DNA of 64,000 nt, from the NCBI GenBank assembly GCA_964023205.1, contig OZ026844.1, forward strand, positions 36,069,326 to 36,133,325. The letters run 5' to 3'. A program made the translations under genes and the position numbers. Position 1 is the stretch's first letter. Each line of letters opens with the position of its first letter. This DNA is from Lutraria lutraria. Lineage: Eukaryota; Mollusca; Bivalvia; Venerida; Mactridae. The notes beneath the pieces were generated by a model. It saw nothing but the letters and a program-made list of their open reading frames with translations, did no database searches and had not been told where the DNA came from. Below, in pieces: positions 48,984-64,000 of this stretch.

Positions 48984-49094
48984 TACAGTCAAACATGCGA
49001 ACAAAGACCAGCCTTGGGAGAGGTCGTCATAAAGTGACCTTTATTGACAGGTGAGCCTTAATTCAGAGGTGGCCGCTAACACAGGTTTGACTTT
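48984..49094 (-). mobile_element. Small inverted-terminus element, TCAAAC family
   Basis: The left end TACAGTCAAACATGCGAACA and the right end (reverse complement AAAGTCAAACCTGTGTTAGC) are imperfect inverted termini around a 111-bp unit. Inside, ACAAAGACC and GGTCTTTG-like words and CTGTCAATAAAGGTCAC are shared with 33432-33570. Confidence 0.55.
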
Positions 49095-49747
49095 ATTTGG
49101 TCTTATAATAATTACAGGCTTGTTAAAATAAGAACTTTTTATTTATTATTAGAAATAAATTCCTCAGTATAGCACGTGACTAATAACGTGAAATGACCAT
49201 CGTCTGCGTTCACACACTGAGGTCGGGTGTTTTAAGTGTTTGTCAAAAATGAGTGATTACTTGGAGAAATTCTAGTTTCAAGTTTTATATCAGTTGTCAT
49301 TAACGAGCGGTTGTCAATATGAAAGCGTAATGAACTATCCAGAATCTGTAATCATGTGACTGCAAGTGGCACTTCTTCCATCTCAGACATGTTTATTCTG
49401 CCGATGATACTAATAGGGCCGTATAAATCCTCAATTACAATGTTCTCTTATTGTTCAAGTATGTCTTACTGACGCCGTATTTTTAGGACAAACATCATTT
49501 TAACGCAAATAGTAAATGTTAATAAGACATACATCGTCTGATTGAACCGGACCCCTACAGTTAAACATATTCCAACAAACAAGATGACGATCGAAACTCT
49601 CTTCCGAAATGCCTTCGGGACCTTGCAAATGATTTAAACGACAAATGATGATGGTCCTCGTTATGAGATGTTGCCATGTGACAGTGATTATTACGAACAC
49701 ATGACCGCGTTGGTTTAGTCCGAAATAAAAAGTTTCATTTTCGACTA

Positions 49748-49769
49748 CCCCCCCCCCCCCCCCCCCCCC
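49748..49769. repeat. Mononucleotide run C(22)
   Basis: An uninterrupted 22-base C run in strongly AT-rich DNA. On the other strand this is G(22), able to form G-quadruplex structures. Its length may be inexact because such runs are error-prone in sequencing. Confidence 0.95.
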
Positions 49770-51300
49770 GACCGACCATATATTTTTGTGCCGATCCTAA
49801 TCTAAAAGAAAAATCCATGGTTAGAAAGAAGTAGAAAGACCAGCTGGCCCTACTTTTTGGTCAAGTAACCGTTAATATTATTATTTTTGTTCAGTCCTAT
49901 AATACAAATAAAAGTGCTTTAAATGCCAACTGAGCACCGAAAATGACTATAATAATTGATGAACGGCGTGACACGGAACTTTATCTCTAACTCTAGATCG
50001 GACTCAGGCCTTATCGTGCTTAGAACCACATATACATGTTTCCAAGTAGAACTTGACTACCAAAGTGTGTAGTTACATGTTACATATTATTTTTGTTTTA
50101 GCAAATAATTATAATATAATATAATAACTAATATCTGGAATAAAATATTATGTTAAATAATGATATCCGTCAGTATTATGGTAATTAGAACAAAACTGTC
50201 GTTTCAGTCAAGTTTCATATTTGAGGACCGAGTAGGTTTAATTAAATACAAATGTACGTCATTGATGAACGTCTGAAATATGTGGCAATTCAAGAGTTCA
50301 TTGTTCTCTAAGAACATGATATCATGTCATACCGTTTCTGATTACAGTCAGTAGTTTACTCGGAATCTGTTAATTTGACACCAAATTTCAGCACCTTAAA
50401 CCCATTAGTGTGAAAATGTTAATATAAGGTATTAAATGAATGTCAAGAATGTTTTGTTAACTTGAATATTTTCAAATACGAATAACAAAATACATGTTTG
50501 ATCTGTGAACGGAATTCACAACTCCATAAATTCAAATTCGCGAAGTCACTTTCTTTGAATTTATGTTTTTGACCCTTGACCGGAATTTACGGCACATTCA
50601 ATATACTTTTGATCAAAGATAGAATTCACACTACTAAGAACGGTTCCATGGCGACTTTGTTGCTATGCATAACACGTTGTTTTAGCGTTCAAAAAGATTC
50701 CAGTCGGAATTCGAAACCAAATATTTTTTATTTAAGTTTTTAAAAGCCGTCAGTGATTTCTGATGCTAAAGTGAGAATGAGAAATCTCTCATGTTCCATA
50801 TCCTACACAAATCTGACTGAAGTAAAAACTGTATCATCTAAAAACTTGATTTTTATGTTGTTAGCGCTGTTGATATTTCTCGTGGCGAGGTTTTTGTTAT
50901 TTTAGCTTTAAAAAAGACCGCCTTTCATATTTTCTATGTTGGGATATCTAATGCATGAAAATTGCGAAGAAAATGTCGGTATACAATCTTCTTAATGTAC
51001 ATATTATGATCATATTTGAAATGCTAAAACACGTGACAATTCAATTACAGCAGTAATGCTCAAATAATTAAGTCAAGCTATGCGTGGACAATTCCTGTTT
51101 AAATGAATTAGAAAACTTTCATCCTGGGTTTTGATCTAATAATGTTACAAGAATATTGGTGTGAATTATTATTTGCCGAAGTTACGTTGCGGCTCGCAAT
51201 TTGGAGCAATATAAACAGTCACATTTACTAACATTGCCACCAGTGTTTGCGAAAATCTAACTAGTGATGAACTAAGGACAGGGCTTGAGTAAACCGGTGC
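49770..51300. other. Gene-free stretch
   Basis: No supported gene or repeat structure seen. Confidence 0.35.
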
Positions 51301-51312
51301 ATGAACCAATCG

Positions 51313-51355
51313 ACGTACGTACGGACGGACGTACGTACGGACGGGCGAGCGGACG
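51313..51355. repeat. ACGG/ACGT microsatellite and CCCACAA patch
   Basis: (GTAC)(GGAC)n-type units (ACGTACGTACGGACGGACGT...) are followed over the next 200 bp by five scattered CCCCACAA or CTCACAA words (51420-51525). The minus-strand 90-codon frame across this patch is a low-complexity artefact. Confidence 0.7.
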
Positions 51356-51559
51356 TAAGAGTACCCATGAGAGGTATGTTCACGGTGGGGTGTACCCTTT
51401 GATGTTTTCGGTGTTTTTTCCCCACAAATCACACCCCACAAGTTGAAATTATCCCCACAATTTCAGTTTGTACGTAATTGAACCTCACAAGACTTAAATG
51501 TACCAGCCTAACCCCACAACCACCCTCTGGTATGTACGGACGGTCGGTCTGTCGATGTA

Positions 51560-54500
51560 ATGGGTTGGATATTGGATGGATATTTTTAAACTGCTAATTA
51601 AGTAAATTCAATGTAAGGTGTTGATCTGTCGGTCAGTCAGCTGTCATAATGACTTTGTGTTCAAGCTGTAGAGTTAAGCCGATGCAGTTAACTTGCAGGA
51701 TCAATGTTTGCCCGTATAAATATATTATACAGTAAGTAATTAATGAATACATATCTAATACATTAATTAGTAACGTAAGGATATAAATTATGACTTTCAT
51801 CTTGCTTTTCTTCTCGTTTCTTTGTCATCAAAAGAGTTATAAAAGCTCTTTACCGTGTGATATTTATAGTGAATTATCATTTAAGAGCGGGAATGAATAG
51901 ATGCAAAGTAAGAATATTTGATTCACCATCTTCCATTTAGCGAGTAATAATACCAATAGCAGGTCTTGTATAATAATCATGATAATATTCACACTGTATG
52001 TGATCATTTCAGACAAATTAAAAACTCGTGGTAAATAATAAATACATTGACAATGAAATGCTTAATCAATAATCAATTACAAACAGAGAGATATGATTTA
52101 CAGTCCGTCTCCTGACGATCATCCTGTCTCAGATAACGTCTGTCCTATATTCCGCGAGATAAAACGATATAAATTTTAGTTTTGAAGAATCCAGTTGTGA
52201 ATTAGAAACAATTACTAGAAGTACATGATTACTCCGCTACGAATTATTTAACCGACGAAAATACAGTCATACAACGTATCTGTCTTAATTAAGAGATGCC
52301 CTTTTAAGTACATGTATAAAATAAATATTGCAAAAAATATGCAAACTAATTGTGAACAGTGTAATGTAAGCTACTATAAGTAAGTATTATGTAAAAGAAC
52401 CTTATGAACAAAATTGTTCTGTAACCAGAAGTCATCCCTTCAGAATGACACCAGAGACGTACGTACATGTATAAAATGTCTCTGACTACACTGAAACAGT
52501 TTACGTTTTCCAATAATAAATTATGTCACGAAAAAGCAGGGAACTGTAAAAGCTGTTGTATAGCATGTGTATATAGATACATGTAGTTCATGGTCCACAG
52601 CCTCTTAAACAAATTGAAGGGTTTATGGATTTAGTAAAAGTCTAGCCTGCATGAAGTATTATTTTTGTAAGACCACAGGGACTGGTTCGTCTTTTTGTTA
52701 TTCAAATTAGATTCAAATTAATTAATTTATTGGATTTATGGCAAATTGTGTCAATCATGCAAGTAATTACGTAGTAGAAGTGTGCTGTATAACATTAGTA
52801 GTTCATGTATAATAATATACGCATAACTACATAAGATTGACACTGAGACTTGGAAAATGCACAATTTATTGACGTTTGATACTATTAGGACGGTATTAAG
52901 TCATGGGTAACTACAATAACAAGCATAAATATGACTGAAAGAAAATATTTGCAGACTTTTCTTAGACAAAGTGAAGCCGGATCTGAGAAATGAATGACAT
53001 TTTAGTAGTAATTAACGCATCCTTTTATACCAGTATTGTAGACAAGGGTGTATGAATGTCTTGTACCTATATGAATTTATCGGCAAACAATTGAGATTGA
53101 TCGACGGACTGGAACCAGTTGTCACACAAAAACAATTCTTAATGTGGAACCAGATTTAAACAGAACATTTCGGGTCTATTTTCATACTACAGGGTTCAAG
53201 GATGTTTGCAGAAGGTTTTTTCCTACAAGTATATATTTACCACTGCGTCATTCATGTTAATTTGTTGTTTTATATAGAAATATGTATTTGAACATCGTGT
53301 ATTTTGAATTTCAAATATTCATTGAATGTTATTTTTCAAATTTGTTAAATGCTTGAACCGTTCACCTGAAAGCCGTAATGTTTTTGTGTAGTATATGTCT
53401 TTGTATAGCATAGTTATGAAATGTGATTTCGGACTTTATCTTCACAGTGTCGTGTGGTACGGGTCTTTCTATCTTACATGGTTTTATTGTAATCAATCCT
53501 GAGTGCTAATACATGTTTTTTATTCTCTTTTGTGAAAATGAAATAGTAACTAAAAAATACAGGCAAACATACCAGTCGGTCAGGGCTGTATAAAACTATA
53601 CCTCGTTCAATGTCATTTAAAGAAATGTCAACAAGCGAGAACGCAAAATCATTTGACATTTACAAACGACAAAACAAACAAACAAACAAAACACTTGAGT
53701 CGATTTTGTTTCACTTAGGTATCAGTCAGGTATCAAATTTTCACAGAAGTTCTGACACATTAGATGTAACTAACATTATTTGACACTAAAAGTAATGCAC
53801 TTTAAATCTGGTGGCTATTGTATGACATCTGGTGTTACATGTATGTTTTTGTTCTTTTTCAATTGTACATTTTTTATGCAATAATGAATTTCTTTTGAAA
53901 GAAATTTTGTAAATTGAGCTTGAACCCTACAGAGTCCTTTTGATTACAGCCCCCGGGGAGTTGCATTCACAAACGTTGTCATATACAGCTCCCCGGATAT
54001 TATGAGCACATTGTTTATCTGAAACTTGAATGTTTATCTGAAGGTTTTAACTTCCTCACATAACACATTTTTTAATTTTATGCTTTTTTTTCATTTTGCA
54101 AGATTTTCATGAAAAGTATGAACAACTCTATAATAGGCTCAAATTTGAGATATAAACTTGGAGATTTATCAGCAGTGAAGTGACTCTATCATCACAGTGA
54201 GATACAGGGACAAGGGTTTTTACTGATAGGGAATACAGGAGTCAAAAATCAGTCAACTGAAAAGATGATTTCTTTATAAATAAAGATGAAAAAAATACAC
54301 ACACCAAGAGACAAATTCTTTTTTTATGCTTTTAATGATTTGAAAGACAAAAAATAAAAGTAAAGTTAAGTCTATATTTGATATCAACATAAAAAAACAT
54401 TATGTCAGCTATAACATATATAGAAGAAAATGCAAGTGCTTAACAAAATAATAAAATCACAATAATAAAAATTATCTGATATACTCAATAATCATCAATA

Positions 54501-55000
54501 AGATTATTGATTTTTACCATGTAAACAATTCATATCAATTTCACAATTGATTTTAACCAATTATACATTTTTTCTTCTTTCACACTACATAATATTTTTA
54601 TTGACAATACAATTAACTTCTTTACAATATCATATTTTTGATTAATATAATTTACAAAATTGAAAACTGATTTTCATTAATTACATCATTCGAATCAATT
54701 ACAACTGATTTTATCATTTGCATAATCAATCTTTTTATCAATAACACAATTGATTTACTTCAAATACACACCTGAATTAATTCATTGAAATACTAAAAGT
54801 ATCATATTTATAACTACACAATAAATAACAAGGAATTTAAATGATAAATTGAAGAATTTAAAAAAAGTTTTATAAAACAACGGAGATCATTGCCTACACA
54901 TGATTTCAAAAAGTATCATGTTAAAAAGAAAATTATACCTTTATACCTGTATTCAAATAAATAAGACCAGTTTTCCATCTGATGGGGCCAAAACAAAAAA
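51560..55000. other. Gene-free stretch of about 3.4 kb
   Basis: No supported gene. 54300-54900 is very AT-rich with recurring CAATTGATTT/AATTGATTTTA words but no regular period. Confidence 0.35.
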
Positions 55001-55009
55001 ACACAAGAG

Positions 55010-56500
55010 GGCCATGATGGCCCTATAAATGCTCACCAGGAAAAAAGGTCATTTGGAGACGAACATTGTTAAAATATTTCAAAACGAGTCCAAGTAAAAT
55101 CAAGTGACCCTAAGGTCAGGGCCAATTTTTACCCCAGGGCCATAATATGAACAAATTTGGAAGAGGTCTGCTAGACAATACTACATACAAAATATCTTAA
55201 CTCTAGGCCTTTTGGTTTCGGAGAAGATTTTTTAAATTTTCCTATATAAGTCTATATAAATCAAGTGACACCCGGTCGGGGCCAATTTTGACCCTAAAGC
55301 AATAATTTGAACAAACTTGGTAGAGGTCCACTAGACAATGCTACATACCAAATATCTTAGCTCTAGGCCTTGTGGTTTCGGAGAAGAAGATTTTTTAAAT
55401 TTTCCCATATAAAATAGAATAAACCCCAGGGCAGGGTCAATTTTGACCCCGGGGCCATAATTTGAACAAACTTGGTAGAGGTCCACTAGACAATGCCACA
55501 TACAAAATATCTAAGCTCTAGGCCTTGCGGTTTCAGAGAAGATTTTTTAAATTTTCCTATGTAAGTCTATATAAATCAAGTGACCCCCAGGGCGGGGCCA
55601 ATTTTGACCCTAGGGCAATAATTTGAACAAACTTGGTAGAGGTCCACTAGACAATGCTATATGCCAAATATCTTAGCTGTACACCATGCGGTTTCGGAGG
55701 AGAAGATTTTTTAAATTTTCCTATATAAGTCTATATAAATTAAGTGACCCCCGGGGCTGGGCCAATTTTGACCCTAGGGCAATAATTTAGAGGTCCACTA
55801 GACAATGCTATATGCCAAATATCTTAGCTCTAGGCCTTGTGGTTTCGGAGAAGAAGATTTTTCAAATTTTCCCATATAAAATAGAATAAACCCCAGGGCA
55901 GGGCCAATTTTGACCCCGGGCCATGATTTGAACAAACTTGGTAGAGGTCCACTAGACAATGCCACATACAAAATATCTTAGCTCTAGGCCTTGCGGTTTC
56001 GGAGAAGAAGATTTTTTTAATTTTCCTATATAAGTCTATATAAATCAAGTGACCCCCAGGGCGGGGCCAATTTTGACCCTAGGGCAATAATTTGAACAAA
56101 CTTGGTAGAGGTCCACTAGACTATGCTACACACCAAATATCAAAGCTCTAGGCATTGTAGTTTTTGACAAGAAGATTTTTTTAATTTCCTATATAAGTCT
56201 ATGTAAAATCAAGTTACCCCCAGGGCGGAACCAATTTTGACCCCAGGGGAATAATTTGAACAAACTTTGTAGAGTTCCATTAGACAATGCTACATACCAA
56301 ATATCTCAGCTCTAGGCCCTGTGGTTTCGGACAAGAAGATTTTTTAAGTTTTTTCTATTTGTTGCCATAGCAACCAGAGTTTTTAATGAAATTTAATTTT
56401 TTGAACAATTTTGAAAGGGGACCACCCAAGGATCATTTCAGCAAAGTTTGGTTGCAATCGGAATAGCGGTGTAGGAGGAGATGTTGTGCTCTGGTGAGCT
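55010..56500 (+). repeat. Bivalve-type tandem element, eight units of about 165 bp
   Basis: It opens with the palindrome GGGCCATGATGGCCC and ATGCTCACC, and closes with CTCTGGTGAGCTAAAAA, so GCTCACC and GGTGAGC are inverted at the two ends. Between them are eight units, each with CCAATTTTGACCC, AATTTGAACAAACTTGG, TAGAGGTCCACTAGACAATG, AAATATCTTAGCTCTAGGCC and GGTTTCGGAGAAGAAGAT. Units are of type A (CTATATAAATCAAGTGACCC) or type B (AATAGAATAAACCCCAGGGC). Units 2-4 and 5-7 both run A-B-A. The last part (CCATAGCAACCAGAG ... GGTTGCAATCGG) is unique. I recognise this as a repeat common in bivalve genomes. Confidence 0.85.
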
Positions 56501-56509
56501 AAAAAACGT

Positions 56510-57783
56510 GTGCAAGTTGCATAACATAAAGTTGAATTATGTGAACTTATGGAAAAAATGTAAAAATATCATTTCTTTAATAAAAAAATTATTTTCATTT
56601 TTCAGAAAAATTCAGAAATTCAATACAATTGTAATCATATTAATATTTCGTATGTTTAAAACCGATTGTAGAAAAAAAAACTTTGAGTTAATAAACTGGC
56701 CATATGTAAATAACTCATCATTTAAAATAAGAAAAAACAACTAGAAATATGTCTGGAGGACATGAATGCCCATGCTGAGAGCTAAGTCAAAATGGGGATA
56801 TAACTCCAGTTAAATGATTGGATTTTAACTGAAACCATACTTGACCTGTATCTTATTATCATACATCTTCATATATTTCTTGAATTATTGCTCGGAAACC
56901 AAAATTTGAACAGACCAACAGGGTTAACACTTCAATCCCTTCCACCATTTCTATAGACGGGGGGCAGGGGCATTAAAAATCTCATCTAATTAGGTAATTC
57001 ATACAATGTATCAATGTTTGAAAAATCTTGCACACATTTAACATCAACTTTGGCTAAATTGTAACAGTAAGAAACAGTATGACTTGTACCATGATAGAAC
57101 AGGTGACATCTGAAATTCTTAACAATAAAGTCACTTAAAGGGGAAATGGTCATTCATGAATGACAAAATTGTGAATATTATAAGCTATGAAAATATCATA
57201 TAGCTAGATATACACTTAATTTTAGCAATTTCCTAACGTCAAAGATATTTTCTATTTGTCTGAAGACCTAGACATGTGTTAAAGCAAATGTAGACATTAC
57301 ATTGTTTGTTAGGGATTTATATTACCTGGTAGGTACTTTACATTATTTGTTAGGGATTTATATTACCTGGTACAGTGGTAGGTACTTTACATTATTTTAC
57401 TAACACATATTATATCCTTTCAGAAAAAACTCTCTGAAGAATAAAGTAGAGTAAAATCAAATCTTATGAGACAATGTGATATAAAGATACAAAGTGGCGA
57501 TAAGCTGAGAGAAGTTGAAACTACAACATGCAAGCTCAAAAGATCAGCTTAAAGGTAGATCATTTAATTTTTATCTAAATAATTTTTAACAAAATAAAGA
57601 ATGAAATGAACAGAAAATGTTACACTAGAAATTAAAAAAAAACATATACACCAAAAGTAAAATCTCACATTGTGACACTTAGATTTCAATAACGATCTTT
57701 GTATATTGCCTCTGTACTGTAGGTCCTATTAATAATGAAACTAACTCAGTATTTATATTACTCTTCATACCGTGGATTTACTG
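56510..57783. other. Gene-free stretch with a local duplication
   Basis: A roughly 50-bp block (TTGTTAGGGATTTATATTAC...GGTAGGTACTTTACATT) is tandemly duplicated at 57297-57396. TTAAAGGGGAAATGGTCATTC at 57135 resembles the end of a TTAA element, but no partner end was found. Confidence 0.5.
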
Positions 57784-57963
57784 TACAGTACAACCTCTCC
57801 AGAGTGACCCTCTCTTGGGCAACATCCTCCCTTAAACAACAGCAGGATGTTTTACCACTGGGTGATTTAATTATTAATTTAATCTCTCTAGAGCAACAAC
57901 CTCTCCACAACAACATAATTTTGTTACATCCAAAGTGTATTACTTTGGAGAGGTTACACTATA
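57784..57963 (+). mobile_element. MITE family A, copy 6
   Basis: 180 bp from TACAGTACAACCTCTCCAGA to GGAGAGGTTACACTATA. The termini pair over about 17 bases with one or two mismatches. It contains GGCAACATCCTCCCTTAAAC and CTCTCTAGAGCAACAACCTC. The 84-codon frame reading through it is an artefact. Confidence 0.85.
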
Positions 57964-59707
57964 GTTTGTACCATACACAAATTGTGTAATTCCCTCATGG
58001 CCTGTGTATTATATACATTTATGCTGTTATCTAACAGAATATAAATTTTAATTTGGTATTATAAACATGCTTATTGTTCCTTTGAAATCTGTAACTCTAT
58101 TTTTTCTAAGTAAAATAACACACTTTACATTTCAAAGGGACTCATCTCTAGACTAGCATTTGAAACGTCAGGATATAACAAGTGTACCAAGTTACTTAAA
58201 AGTTTTCATTTTGTTCAGAAATGTTATTTAGCGTGATTTAGTGAGATTTTATGAGAATTAAAACTTACAATCTGCAATTCTATGCCTTGAATGTGGCATA
58301 ATTGTAAGAATTATACAGTAACCATGACATAGGCTTGAAAAACTGATGCTAAGTGCAAGATTATAAAAATTGTGTTTACAATATTCTTGGATACCAGTAA
58401 GTAAAGATAGAATCATGAAATTTCTAAATCAGAATCTTCTTCCACATTTAGCAAGTATATGTATTGGTCAGATAAAGTCAAAGAAACTGTAATATTTTTT
58501 AACCTTTCAACAACTGAAAAATGTCCTTGCATTAATTTGTTTGAGGTGTGACACAAAATATACTGTTACATGTCATATCTGAAGTGAAATAAAATCCTCA
58601 CTGTGAAAAAACTTAACTCTGGTGTCACATTTTTCCACGATATGGCAAAGTCACAAGATAGGCATAGAAATTGTGACAAAATGTTTAGCTTCATTTCAAG
58701 CAACTTGTTGCTTTCACATCAAGACTTATGAAAATTTCAAAGTTAGTGTAATAAATCATTTATTTATGTGACACCCTATGCATGAATTTAACATCCAGCA
58801 TGCTATAAATTATAATCATCACACAAGATATTCTTACAACATGTCAACTTTCCTTGAAATATATATTTTACAGAATGGCCTAAAGATACAATCATGAAAT
58901 TTCTAAAGCAGTAATTTATTTAAATAACTTCTTTCCTCATTCAATAAGTATATGTTACGGTCTGATGAAGTTTAAAGGTAAGAAATTTGAGATTAAAGAC
59001 TGATGTCATGTTTTAACTTGGACCTTTGAGTACATGCATCCAGAAAACAGTTATATTTTTTAGTTTTTTCAACAACTAAACAAATTCCATGAATTCATTT
59101 GTTCAAGGTGTGACTCGAAATATACAGTTACATGTCTGATGTCATATCCAAAGTGAAATAAAATCCTTGCTGTGATAAATATTGGAACATTCCACAGATA
59201 ACACATACTTAAGTTACTTAAATCAATGTCACGTTTTTTTATCATAACTTGTCAAATATTCACACCACAAAAACAGAAATTAGAAATCCTGAAAAATATG
59301 CCAAAAATGAACATTTTGACATTTAATAATAGGAGAGTCTGTGAATTTCAGGTCTGCTAATATCAAAGCATTGTTTCAAGGATGAAATAATAGTGCAAGA
59401 AATAATAGTTTTTTCGTGTGGCACCTTTATTAATAACTGTTAGAGTCAGCTGACACATATAAAAGTAATGGTGGGTGTAAGATCCTGGGCTTGAGAGATG
59501 AACCTCAGATCCAAACACAGACTTGAATCCAGACAGTGGACAGATCATAATGTCTAAATCAAAGGTAAATACGCTATCTGATGTATCCTATACTCAGCAT
59601 TGTGCTGTATTCCAGTCAACTACATGTATTTCTGTAGATTCAGTATATATCAGATGTCAGAAAAGTGAACACCTCTTTTCAACTTCAAATCAATTCATTC
59701 AATGATT
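57964..59707. other. Gene-free stretch downstream of USP19
   Basis: AT-rich with no supported exon. Two loosely similar blocks (about 58540-58620 and 59095-59190, GTGTGACxC(G/A)AAATATAC, then ATGTC...AAGTGAAATAAAATCC) suggest an old duplication of several hundred bp. Confidence 0.4.
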
Positions 59708-59775
59708 TGTTGAAGTCACATGATCCTGAACTGTTGAAGTCACATGATCATAATTTGTTGAAGTCACATGATAGG
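59708..59775. repeat. 24-bp triplicated repeat
   Basis: TGTTGAAGTCACATGATC occurs at 59708, 59732 and 59756 with exactly 24-bp spacing, separated by short variable ends. It is downstream of the USP19 stop codon. Confidence 0.85.
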
Positions 59776-60026
59776 TATGAATGTTGCATCCAATATGTCA
59801 GATAATGAAAGGTGACACATTCTCAATTTTCCAATCACACAATCCACCAGACATCAAATAAGGATCAGTGATCAGTGAATCAAGTTGATAATCTCCATTA
59901 CGGCTCCCACACAAAATTCTGGGAAGTCAACAAAACCATAATCTTTCATCAGTCAACCAAATCTCTCATTTTTTATCAGTCAACCAAATCATGTTCCTTG
60001 TTCAGAACCTGAATCTACTGTTTCTC

Positions 60027-60032
60027 TTTATT
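60027..60032 (-). terminator. Polyadenylation signal of USP19
   Basis: TTTATT on the plus strand is AATAAA in gene sense, 48-53 bp beyond the stop codon at 60080-60082. This would give a very short 3' UTR. More distal hexamers exist, so use of this one is inferred. Confidence 0.4.
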
Positions 60033-60079
60033 TCTGATTGATCAATGTAAATTTGATCCCTATTCAATCAATGGAATCC

Positions 60080-64000
<3,921 letters not shown>

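Noticed and set aside
51169..51441. 90-codon minus-strand frame with VRPYVRRLV-like repeats
   Set aside because: It is produced by the ACGT/ACGG microsatellite read as protein.

Overview
This window is animal nuclear DNA, most probably from a bivalve mollusc or a close lophotrochozoan relative. It is AT-rich and gene-poor, and it has GT-AG introns. It carries tRNA-derived SINE relics of a molluscan type, a tandem repeat of a type I associate with bivalve genomes (55.0-56.5 kb), and a multi-copy amidated neuropeptide precursor of molluscan style. No bacterial, phage or CRISPR features are present. I cannot name the species.

Three protein-coding genes can be supported. (1) A single-exon type II membrane glycosyltransferase of the GT77/Nucleotid_trans type lies at 19960-20805 (+). 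(2) A neuropeptide precursor lies at 41967-42797 (-). It has a signal peptide and eleven short amidated peptides of the form xR(E/D/Q)F(L/I/V)-amide, plus one divergent copy. Its promoter has a full CRE and a TATA-like box. (3) The 3' part of a USP19-type ubiquitin-specific protease runs from 64000 down to 60080 (-) over seven or eight exons. It enters from the right edge and contains the second zinc-ribbon CxxC, the histidine box, the terminal catalytic Asp region and an acidic C-tail.

The rest is mainly repeats. 0-10 kb holds a tRNA relic, small hairpin elements, one weak CARD-like exon candidate (4607-4720) and a mariner-like relic near 9.9 kb. 10.8-11.95 kb is a 17-bp minisatellite with higher-order structure. 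12.5-14.6 kb is a roughly 2-kb element with GGGCCC-type ends, and a truncated inverted copy lies at 27.3-28.7 kb. 15-19 kb has two long hairpins. 21.1-21.3 kb has a weak Merlin/ISXO2-like transposase remnant. 34.6-36.0 kb is a 59-bp satellite-like array. 37.9-38.2 kb is a MITE with TTAA ends and near-perfect inverted termini. 55.0-56.5 kb is an eight-unit tandem array. Six copies of one roughly 180-bp MITE family (TACAGTRCAACCTCTC ends) are spread over the whole window. A second dispersed repeat family has about five copies between 8.7 and 47.6 kb.

The three genes do not form a pathway. They are separated by 20 kb or more of repeat-rich DNA and are regulated independently. Exon boundaries were read by eye from splice consensus and reading frame. 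Family names rest on motif recognition, not on searches.
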